From positions 110,986 to 174,985 of the forward strand of contig DADR01000018.1 in NCBI GenBank assembly GCA_002495055.1: a DNA stretch of 64,000 nt, in the 5' to 3' direction. Within the stretch, counting starts at the first letter, position 1, and the number at the start of each line of letters is the position of its first letter. Below the pieces are notes generated by a model. It made no database searches. It was not told where the DNA came from and worked only from the letters and a program-made list of their open reading frames with translations. Below are positions 16,462-22,794 of this stretch, in pieces. Origin of the DNA: Methanoregula sp. UBA247. GTDB lineage: Archaea; Halobacteriota; Methanomicrobia; Methanomicrobiales; Methanospirillaceae. Made by a program: the position numbers and the translations under genes.

Positions 16462-16848
16462 TTACCGGATGGTATTGCGGGGAATGGCTGATTTCAGGGC
16501 AGCATGAATATCTGACTCCCTGAACGGTTTACCAATAAAACCGTCGGCAGGTATCTTTTTTGCCCGTTCAAGATCTTCTGCCCTGGTAGAAGATGTGAGA
16601 AATATTATCGGAATCGGACCAGACTTTTTCATTGCAATTGCTGTATCAATCCCATCGGTATGACCGTCAAGGGTGATATCCATAAGGACAGCATCGGGTT
16701 TCTTTTTTTTGATGAAATCTATGGCAGCTTCGCCGGAAGCCACTTTACCACACACTGCATATCCCAAAGAAATAAGACAAAATTCGATGAGCTGCTGGAT
16801 GATGATATTGTCTTCAACAATAAGGATCTCGAGGATTTCATTTATCAT
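16462..16848 (-). CDS. Single-domain response regulator (REC only)
   Basis: A 128-residue receiver domain with all key residues: Glu12/Asp13 (IVEDN), phospho-acceptor Asp57 (VLMDITLDG), Thr85 (FLTSS) and Lys107 (IGKPF). No output domain is present, so it probably relays phosphate or works by binding a partner, as many methanogen REC-only proteins do. No histidine kinase is encoded nearby. An AT-rich promoter region lies upstream (16849 onward). Confidence 0.9.
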   Translation of the reverse strand: MINEILEILIVEDNIIIQQLIEFCLISLGYAVCGKVASGEAAIDFIKKKKPDAVLMDITLDGHTDGIDTAIAMKKSGPIPIIFLTSSTRAEDLERAKKIPADGFIGKPFRESDIHAALKSAIPRNTIR

Positions 16849-17258
16849 AAAAATTCCCGGAGGGTCTCATTGTTTATATTAAAATAGAGCATTTAAATTA
16901 TTTTTTATTTAATTTTTTTTGCTCATGAGAAAAATAGTAAAAATTTCACTTTTGGCACGATAGTCGGATAATGATAAAATTTCTCTCATTTTCCACTGGA
17001 AATAAGGGGGTTTATATAATTTAAATAGAAGTCAAATATTTTACATTATTTTACCATTTCAGGAAAATATTACCGTCAGATTTGCCAAAAAAAATCTTAC
17101 TTCTGCATTAAGGGATCTTGGTATTTGCCATTACCTGTTTTTTTCCCCAAATGAGTCATTAAAAATCTTCAAAGGCGGAGAAACAAAAAAAGCCCTTGAA
17201 GACATCCACTCAAGAGTTCCATTATACTCTCCCGCATAAACACGGGAATGATACCAGA
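16849..17258. other. AT-rich spacer and leader segment copy 2
   Basis: Low-GC DNA with runs of A and T, probably holding the promoter of the response regulator. From about 17035 a frame without start codon reads ...SALRDLGICHYLFFSPNE..., then GGETKKALEDIHSRVPLYSPA and a stop at about 17239. Its last part is the leader segment shared with 12279-12372. I cannot name the family. Confidence 0.35.
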
Positions 17259-17447
17259 ATGACTGCACTACCCCGAAAATAGAGTACGGACGTAAAAAGC
17301 CAGAAACAGGCGGTGATTGTCGATCGGGAAACCTTCAACCGGATGGACTCCATCATTGAAGACAACGGGCTTGCAATATTCACGGAAGAAACAGAAGAGG
17401 GTGAGACCCTCTCGGTTCGTGAAGCAAAAAAGTACTACCGGTCATAA
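17259..17447 (+). pseudogene. RelB-like antitoxin copy 2, broken by an early TAG
   Basis: The frame aligns along its whole length with the intact antitoxin at 12373. It begins MTALPRK, then TAG at 17280-17282 where the intact copy has TAT, followed by STDVKSQKQAVIVDRETFNRM and IIEDNGLAIFTEE, ending YYRS and TAA. Only this one codon blocks it. No RelE frame follows. It is a solitary degenerate copy left by duplication or by loss of a second relBE locus. Confidence 0.85.
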
Positions 17448-17511
17448 AAAAAAGGCCTGAAATGCCGGGCGTTCCCGTATGCCGGAACGGGACCACGCAC
17501 CCCTTTTCAAA

Positions 17512-17533
17512 TGTTATATATAGTTATATAACA
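17512..17533 (+). promoter_or_regulatory. Palindrome on the TATA box of a toxin-antitoxin operon
   Basis: TGTTATAT (17512-17519) and ATATAACA (17526-17533) form a perfect 8-bp inverted repeat around ATAGTT, and the arms themselves supply the TATA box. The antitoxin ATG lies 12 bases past the end of the palindrome. Binding here would block TBP, as expected for conditional autoregulation. Confidence 0.5.
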
Positions 17534-17544
17534 AAAATTATCCC

Positions 17545-17817
17545 ATGACATCAGAAACCAAAGCGGTTCACTCCCCTCAGCTCGATACCGTACTGATGGT
17601 CGAGTCCTTCATAAGGGAGCACAGCGGGGAATATAAAAAAAGGGCATTGTGGGAGAACCTGCCAAAGAAGATGATGTACCAGACATTCTCCACAGTCATC
17701 AGCTACCTCCAGGATTCAGGAAAGATCGCAACAGACGCCGACAAAAAAATCTGCTGGATCTATAACCCGGAACTTATAAATCGATACCTTAGTAACAATA
17801 ACCTGAAGATCCGATGA
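17545..17817 (+). CDS. Small wHTH-like antitoxin of a RelE/HigB-type pair
   Basis: A 90-residue basic-helical protein: LDTVLMVESFIREHSGEYKKRALWENLPKKMMYQTFSTVISYLQDSGKIATDADKKICWIYNPE. This pattern is common in methanogen toxin-antitoxin operons, where it sits upstream of a RelE-like toxin and looks like a winged helix (YQTFSTVISYLQDSGKI as recognition segment). It overlaps the next gene by 4 bases (ATGA). The palindrome at 17512-17533 is a likely operator. Confidence 0.72.
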   Translation: MTSETKAVHSPQLDTVLMVESFIREHSGEYKKRALWENLPKKMMYQTFSTVISYLQDSGKIATDADKKICWIYNPELINRYLSNNNLKIR

Positions 17818-18143
17818 AATCCGCCCTCTACTTCGCTGACGATCAGGTCAGCGACGCTTTTTTCAAGCTCCAGTCTGGGAGGGTGGAAGAAAATGAGATT
17901 TTTAATCAACTGAATACAGTGTTTGATATAATCACCATGAATCCCTTTTGCGGAATTCAGGTACCGAAACGAATAATCCCAAAGGTATACATCACAAAAT
18001 ATGGGATTGACAACCTGTGGAAATTTAATTTTCATAAAAACTGGCGGCTGATGTATTCAGTAGCCGGTGATGGAACGCATGTTGTTACCCTGGTACTGGA
18101 ATGGTTGCCGCATAAGGAGTATGAGCGAAGATTCGGGTATTGA
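17814..18143 (+). CDS. RelE/HigB-superfamily toxin
   Basis: A 109-residue protein of the RelE fold: an N-terminal helix pair (SDAFFKLQSGRVEENEIFNQLNTVFDII), the middle motif GIQVPKRIIPKVYITKYGIDNLWKFNFHKNWRLMYSV, and a C-terminal strand (VVTLVLEWLPHKEYERRFGY). The layout NLWK-x5-NWRLMYS and the terminal HKEYERRFGY are typical of ribosome-dependent mRNA interferases in methanogens. It is translationally coupled to the upstream antitoxin. The reading frame is complete, in contrast to the RelE at 12575. Confidence 0.8.
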   Translation: MKSALYFADDQVSDAFFKLQSGRVEENEIFNQLNTVFDIITMNPFCGIQVPKRIIPKVYITKYGIDNLWKFNFHKNWRLMYSVAGDGTHVVTLVLEWLPHKEYERRFGY

Positions 18144-18287
18144 TCAAAAGAAAGAAGAGCGGGTGGAACAACAACATCACCCACTCTGGTCTCCCTGGAA
18201 CAATCCCGGACCTGGTCCCTTTAAAAAACATCATCGCCAAAACCAAATGTTCCCTCGCAATCAGGAGATATTATTGGTCTATTATGA

Positions 18288-18318
18288 TGTCCGCCAGCCA
18301 AACCGATTTAAACAGGTA
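18288..18318. repeat. Dispersed element, fragment D
   Basis: About 30 bases beginning GTCCGCCAGCCAAACCGATT and ending AAACAGGTATCC resemble the first 30 bases of copies A-C. The fragment lies exactly where similarity to the PIN gene on the minus strand is lost. Confidence 0.4.
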
Positions 18319-18456
18319 TCCGCGATGCTTTGTGAGTTCTGTTTCGATATAGTCAGGAGCGTAGAATGAAAAATTATCGTTGAGAATAATTTTCCGGGAT
18401 ATCGATGACCTGAGGAGTCCGGCCATTATTCTGTTTGTATCAATAACAAGGAGTAT
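18318..18456 (-). pseudogene. Remnant of a PIN-domain (VapC) toxin
   Basis: Minus-strand translation reads ILLVIDTNRIMAGLLRSS, then RKIILNDNFSFYAPDYIETELTKHRGYL. This is the first ~45 residues of a PIN domain with the catalytic Asp (VIDTN) and Glu (YIETEL). The expected start codon is ATA (18454-18456), and the remaining two thirds are missing: similarity ends at fragment D of the dispersed element. It lies about 45 bases downstream of an intact RHH antitoxin gene, so the toxin has been lost. Confidence 0.72.
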
Positions 18457-18501
18457 TGTAGCACCTTCGGGAAGTGAATATCAGGATAACGCACGGAACA
18501 A

Positions 18502-18762
18502 TCAGGATGAATCTGGTTTCCTGCCTTTTATCCGGGATGCTTTATTCCTGTAGTGCTGCTGGATACCCGATTTGACTTTTGTATCGAGCGTCATAATGTC
18601 TTCTTCGCTGAGATCGCTCCGGGCAGTCATCGCATTCAGGAGTGCGATTTTTTTCGCATAATCTTCTATCGCCCGCCGGGCAATTTCGCTCCACCGGACT
18701 TCCTTATGATTTTTTACAATCTTATAAACATCTTCGGGCAGGGAAAGAGTCATATTCGGCAT
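18502..18762 (-). CDS. RHH antitoxin (VapB-like), toxin partner decayed
   Basis: An 86-residue protein with MPNMTLSLPEDVYKIVKNHKEVRWSEIARRAIEDYAKK, a textbook ribbon-helix-helix domain (strand MTLSLPEDVY, helix-turn-helix RWSEIARRAIEDY), followed by a helical acidic tail (LSEEDIMTLDTKVKSGI) that would hold a PIN toxin. ATG 18762 is chosen because the family begins MPNMT; an in-frame start exists at 18771. The downstream PIN gene is a remnant. Palindromes at 18772-18809 lie directly upstream. Confidence 0.83.
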   Translation of the reverse strand: MPNMTLSLPEDVYKIVKNHKEVRWSEIARRAIEDYAKKIALLNAMTARSDLSEEDIMTLDTKVKSGIQQHYRNKASRIKGRKPDSS

Positions 18763-18771
18763 TGGCACCAC

Positions 18772-18809
18772 TACACATACTTATGTGTATTCACGTATTT
18801 AATGTGAAT
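18772..18809 (-). promoter_or_regulatory. Two adjacent palindromes upstream of the RHH antitoxin
   Basis: TACACATA/TATGTGTA (18772-18789, two-base spacer) is followed by TTCAC/GTGAA (18791-18809). They lie 10 bases upstream of the antitoxin ATG, the expected place for RHH autoregulation. Confidence 0.5.
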
Positions 18810-18813
18810 TGTT

Positions 18814-18990
18814 TGTGTATATCCGAAGCCCGATACGGATGCGGTGATCGATGCGTTCGGGAAGAACGGGCAGGTCAAAAAGGTGTTCTGGGCATTGTTT
18901 GTCGCGATGGCGGGGCTGATGCTGGCACGGGTTGTGGATCCGGTGACAGCTCAGCAGGTTGTAATGGCTATGACGGGGATGGGGGTGTAA
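18814..18990 (+). pseudogene. Gene fragment encoding a membrane-protein C-terminus
   Basis: A frame open from just after a TGA reads KPDTDAVIDAFGKNGQVKKV, then the hydrophobic FWALFVAMAGLMLARVVDP and TAQQVVMAMTGMGV before TAA at 18988-18990. It has no start codon and a codon usage like coding DNA, so it is probably the tail of a longer gene whose front is gone. I do not recognise the family. Confidence 0.4.
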
Positions 18991-19172
18991 GCGACAGACC
19001 GGACGGTTCTTACCCTGTTACGGGTTGTGCGGGTCTCCGGTTCATGTCTGCCCACAGGGGTACACACATCCCGGCAGACCTGCCATTCCCCCAAAACAGG
19101 ATGACGGATGATCAGTAGCACACTAAAAAAAAAGATAAAATTGCCGGGATACCCGCGGTGCTTTTTAAACGC

Positions 19173-19385
19173 TCACTTCTTTTCGAGGGCTTGCCGGATC
19201 ATCTTCAAGGTTTCAACTTTGTGCTTCTTGTACCCGATCTTGAACTCTTTGTGCATTATCCGCTCATCGAGCTTGCGCATTACTATTGCCTTTCTTGTCG
19301 CTTCATCAAGGGATTCCCAGGCGGCCATCTCAGCCCATTTGGCCTGACCCATGTGCATTTCAATTTTTGAATCTTCCATTATCAT
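19173..19385 (-). CDS. Small hypothetical protein, charged and helical
   Basis: A 70-residue protein (MIMEDSKIEMHMGQAKWAEM, then WESLDEATRKAIVMRKLDERIM and KKHKVETLKMIRQALEKK), with no Cys and no membrane segment, and a highly helical composition. An AGGAG lies about 9 bases upstream of ATG 19385, which supports this start over the ATG two codons in. I do not recognise a family. It stands alone between degraded sequences. Confidence 0.6.
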   Translation of the reverse strand: MIMEDSKIEMHMGQAKWAEMAAWESLDEATRKAIVMRKLDERIMHKEFKIGYKKHKVETLKMIRQALEKK

Positions 19386-20153
19386 TTCGTTTAACTCCTT
19401 TTGGTTTATGGTGTTCTCAGGGTCCTCTTTTTAAAATTCGTGTAATTCCGACGATGGAATGAAGAGGTATTGATATGTCTGACTCCACCTCATTGACTCT
19501 TTACAAAATGTGGTGAACCAACTCATCGCATCACTCCTGAGAACTTACGTGATCTCTTCAGGCACGGAACTCATATCAACATTGCCCGGTGATGCAGATT
19601 TTGTCACAAAACCTGAAACGTATGCCCAGTGAAATGCATCGGGCTGCAGAAACACCCGGGAATCCGTGAGATCGTGAAGTCACCATCGGCAAATAAACGG
19701 TCACACAAACGGAGGCCTGCACGGGATGTTGTCAGACCCCAGGCAGCGCCTTGACCGACTTATTTCCCGTGGAGAACCGGGCATTTTGTGCCGGAGTTTG
19801 CCGGCGAGGTGAACTTCTGCCGGTCAGCAGCTGATGACCTGCTCTTGCGATCCCGCGATCGATCAGCCAATTATCGGGATTCTCTTATGCAGGAGAAGAA
19901 CCGGTCATCGCAGAATATGCTCTCCGTGATATGGCTAAGCCGAATAGCCGTATCCATGTACACCTCGGAAACACACTTCCCCCGCAATTCCAGGAACAAT
20001 TGCCGGATACGGCCCGGTTGAAAGTTGTCATCCTCCCGTCCGCCATCGATCCCGAGGGGTAAACCCTTGCTGGCTGTGGGCAAAGCCCCGGTAAGCATCC
20101 GCATTCTGCCTCAAACGAATGTCTCAAGTGAACAGAGCGTCCATACTCCCGGT
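19386..20153. other. Degraded region without intact genes
   Basis: Protein-like stretches occur in changing frames, for example EEPVIAEYALRDMAKPNSRIH followed by NTLPPQFQEQLPDTARLKVVILPSAIDPEG and a stop near 20062. None has a start codon and a full frame. The pattern suggests a decayed gene with frameshifts between about 19720 and 20060. The first 300 bases show nothing I can name. Confidence 0.35.
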
Positions 20154-20459
20154 ATGAAGTACACGGCACGGCATATCCAGCGTTTTTTAGAAACGGGACG
20201 GATCGACGCTACGCTCTGGAAGAACCACTTCCCATCACTGCTGCCGACCCAGGTGCCAACCTGCGATGACTGCGGGGAGTTCAAGGACCGGACCTGTGCC
20301 GGCGACCGGGATCCCGTAGAGTGTTTCCTTGCAAAAGCACCGGTAACTGAGTCGGTTGAAGAGCACAAGAAAAAGAAGCGGGACCAGATGCTCGGCCTTG
20401 GTGCAAAAGAGCCAAAAGTTCACGGAACGGCAAAGCCTAAGGACCAGTCGAAGATGTGA
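20154..20459 (+). CDS. Hypothetical small Cys-containing protein
   Basis: A 101-residue protein beginning MKYTARHIQRFLETGRIDA, with LWKNHFPSLLPTQVPTCDDC, then ..FKDRTCAGDRDPVECFL and a Lys-rich tail. The cysteines CDDC-x8-C-x8-C could bind zinc or an iron-sulfur cluster. The frame extends upstream to 20025, but that part overlaps degraded sequence, so the ATG at 20154 is preferred. I do not recognise a named family. Confidence 0.55.
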   Translation: MKYTARHIQRFLETGRIDATLWKNHFPSLLPTQVPTCDDCGEFKDRTCAGDRDPVECFLAKAPVTESVEEHKKKKRDQMLGLGAKEPKVHGTAKPKDQSKM

Positions 20460-20531
20460 GGGAATGCCTGATTTTTGCTGTACCTTGCCGATCCCAGGTC
20501 CCTGCACGTTATTATCCTTTAAAAAAGAGGT

Positions 20532-20639
20532 TTAATGCTGAAACCATCTCCACCAACGGATAATTGCGTACAGAAAGCTGATGACGATGATTGTTATGAC
20601 CACACTATAAATTACTGTTCCTGCGTCCAGTGAAACCAT
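20532..20639 (-). CDS. Possible 35-residue single-pass membrane peptide
   Basis: The peptide MVSLDAGTVIYSVVITIIVI continues SFLYAIIRWWRWFQH: one strong transmembrane helix ending in an aromatic/basic patch. An AGGA lies about 9 bases upstream of the ATG at 20639; the frame extends to 20726 with less protein-like sequence. Nothing else supports it. Confidence 0.35.
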   Translation of the reverse strand: MVSLDAGTVIYSVVITIIVISFLYAIIRWWRWFQH

Positions 20640-20992
20640 AGGGTACGTTCCTGATGCTCCCTGAGAGATATGAGGCTTTTGATACTGATAGAGAGATCGG
20701 AAAAACACAGAGATAAAGAGCTCCATGAGATTTCATTTTTTTCGCAGGGGAGAATGATGCAGAAAACCTCCCCGCCACCCCATTTTTTTATTCATTGGAT
20801 TTTTTTTTGATTACCAGAGGAAAACCAGCAGGGTATCAGCAGTCAGTACCTGATTAATTTTAAAAAAAGACAACAGGGAAAAGATTTTACTGTGTTGGTC
20901 CTGGTGCACTGTCGGTTGAGGAGTATTTCACCTCGTTACTATTCTCTGACCAACAGCCAGCTCATAAGAACCGATTAAGGATAATTTTATAT

Positions 20993-21014
20993 TGTCAACA
21001 TGCTTATGTTGACA
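20993..21014 (+). promoter_or_regulatory. Perfect palindrome at the start of the DUF3821 gene
   Basis: TGTCAACAT (20993-21001) and ATGTTGACA (21006-21014) are perfect inverted copies around GCTT. A TATA-like TTTATATT lies directly upstream (20985-20992), so the palindrome covers the expected transcription start, one base before the ATG at 21016. Confidence 0.55.
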
Positions 21015-21015
21015 T

Positions 21016-22014
21016 ATGGTACTGTCAACTGACGAGAACAAATGCAGGTACCGGAAAATGATCCTGGTGCTTATCCTGGCAGGAACAGCCGTATTGTTGA
21101 TATCCTCTGTATCTGCAGAGACAGGAGTGACTATTTCCGTAAAAGGAGATCAGTCCTATTATCTGGGGGAAGAAATAGTTCTGAGTGGTGCTAATTATGA
21201 TTCGGATTTCACGTACTTCTTCATAACCGGACCCGGCATCTCCCCGGGTGGGGGAAAACTTACTTCGCCTCTCCAGGAGGTAATCAGCGGAGATACCGGC
21301 TCTTTTGACAGGGTACAGACAAAACCGGATAAAACGTGGGAATTCATCCTTTACACCTATAATCTCGGGATTAATCCCGGGCCTTATGCCATTTATGCAG
21401 TCAGCCAGCCAAAAACGGCAGCCCAAATAACCGGTGCTGATAACAAATCTGCGAGAGTAATTTTCAAAAAACCGTTCATACCTGCAGGTATCACTCCCTC
21501 TGCAATTTCACAAGGACAGCCTTTCACGGTCACCGGATTTGCAGAAGGAGAACCGGACGCTGTCCAGGTATGGATCATCGGGGATAACTATCTCTTTACC
21601 ACGACCAGTCCAACAAATCCAAATTCCTCGTTCACGGTTAACATCACCACGCAAACCTCAGAAAAACTTCCAAAAGGACAATGTTATCTCATAGTCCAGC
21701 ACCCGATGCAGAACAACCAGCTTGATATTATTGTCAGCGGAGACTGGGTCCGAAACCTTCAACTCAACAATGGTACGAACCTCTTCAGGGCCCTTGGTCC
21801 GGGAAGCCTGCAGGGAAACGACGTGAAGAAGGGGCTTATTTTTGCTCTTAATGACCCCGGTGTTGATGACACCTACACCGAAATACCTCTCATGGTCAAC
21901 GATACCGTCCCGGCTACGCCCGTTCAGCATCAGACCCCGGCATCCCCGCTCCAGTTTGTCCCCGTCGGAGCACTTGTCCTGATAGCGGGAATTGTTGTCC
22001 TGAGCCGGCGCTAG
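21016..22014 (+). CDS. DUF3821-type secreted surface protein with C-terminal anchor
   Basis: A 332-residue protein. It has an N-terminal signal segment (MILVLILAGTAVLLISSVSA, residues 15-34), two Ig-like repeats (ETGVTISVKGDQSYYLGEEIVLSG and ITPSAISQGQPFTVTGFAEG), a Thr/Pro-rich stalk near 300, and a C-terminal membrane helix FVPVGALVLIAGIVVLSRR. This is the DUF3821 layout common in Methanomicrobiales cell surfaces; the ligand is unknown. A second start, ATG at 21058, would give a shorter signal peptide. The promoter holds a perfect palindrome, so it is probably repressible. Confidence 0.8.
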   Translation: MVLSTDENKCRYRKMILVLILAGTAVLLISSVSAETGVTISVKGDQSYYLGEEIVLSGANYDSDFTYFFITGPGISPGGGKLTSPLQEVISGDTGSFDRVQTKPDKTWEFILYTYNLGINPGPYAIYAVSQPKTAAQITGADNKSARVIFKKPFIPAGITPSAISQGQPFTVTGFAEGEPDAVQVWIIGDNYLFTTTSPTNPNSSFTVNITTQTSEKLPKGQCYLIVQHPMQNNQLDIIVSGDWVRNLQLNNGTNLFRALGPGSLQGNDVKKGLIFALNDPGVDDTYTEIPLMVNDTVPATPVQHQTPASPLQFVPVGALVLIAGIVVLSRR

Positions 22015-22114
22015 GGGTCCATATTTTTTTAGTACCGGACGAGAAAAACAGTTCACCGTGTCGAAATGTTTTACGGGATATTTAGTTAAAAAAAAGGGAA
22101 AATGGGGATGTGAT

Positions 22115-22648
22115 TTACTTCAGCTCGAGCTTCCGTACTTTCACTTCCGGAGCGGGTTCCTTTTTGGATACTTTAAGTTCCAGGACTCCCTCCTTCATCG
22201 TCCCCTCGGCCTTTGCAGGATCGATTTCTTCAGGGAATGAGAGTGTCCGTTCAAACGCGGAATACGCCCTCTCACGGTGGAGATAATTCTTCTTTTTGTC
22301 TTCCTGTTCTGACTTTTTCTCTGCCCTGACAGTCAGGCCTTCACTGTTGATATGGACCTCCACCTGGTCCTTGGTAAAGCCCGGCAGCTCAATGTGGATA
22401 AGGTAATGGTCTCCCTCGTCTATGAAGTCAAGGGGTGCGTACCTGACCGGAAGCATGCCGAGTTCCTGCATCCGCAACTCCAGCGGGGAATACGGGCGCA
22501 TCAGGGTATCGAACGATTTCCTGAAGTCATCGAACAGGGAATCGAAGTCTCGTTCAATCCAGCTCTGCCCTCTCCGGCTTGAAAGTGAAGAAACCGGAGT
22601 GATGGGTATTACCTCATTGCTAATTCTCTCTGGTTTTTCTCGGTCCAT
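22115..22648 (-). CDS. Small heat shock protein, Hsp20 family
   Basis: A 177-residue alpha-crystallin-type chaperone. After a variable N-terminus (FDSLFDDFRKSFDTLM) the crystallin domain runs from about 70 to 165: PLDFIDEGDHYLIHIELPGFTKDQVEVHI, ERAYSAFERTLSFPEEI, and the closing GVLELKVSKKE. Hsp20 holds unfolding proteins in oligomers without ATP. An AGGAGG seven bases before the ATG gives a strong ribosome-binding site. It is transcribed away from the DUF3821 gene; the nearest upstream gene on the same strand is the P-type ATPase. Confidence 0.95.
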   Translation of the reverse strand: MDREKPERISNEVIPITPVSSLSSRRGQSWIERDFDSLFDDFRKSFDTLMRPYSPLELRMQELGMLPVRYAPLDFIDEGDHYLIHIELPGFTKDQVEVHINSEGLTVRAEKKSEQEDKKKNYLHRERAYSAFERTLSFPEEIDPAKAEGTMKEGVLELKVSKKEPAPEVKVRKLELK

Positions 22649-22794
22649 AGGTATTCCTCCTATGTTTCACTTTAGGTTAGTCTAATATTGCATATATAGT
22701 TTTTTGTGATGACATTCCAGGCCGGAATAAAAGAGCATGGGAGAACAAGCCAGGAAACCGGTCCTCGCAATCATCCCTGACCATCTAAAAACAA

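Noticed and set aside
17280..17282. TAG in the antitoxin copy as a pyrrolysine codon
   Set aside because: Pyrrolysine use is confined to certain methylamine-using archaea, the intact paralogue has Tyr there, and the gene lacks a toxin partner; decay is simpler.
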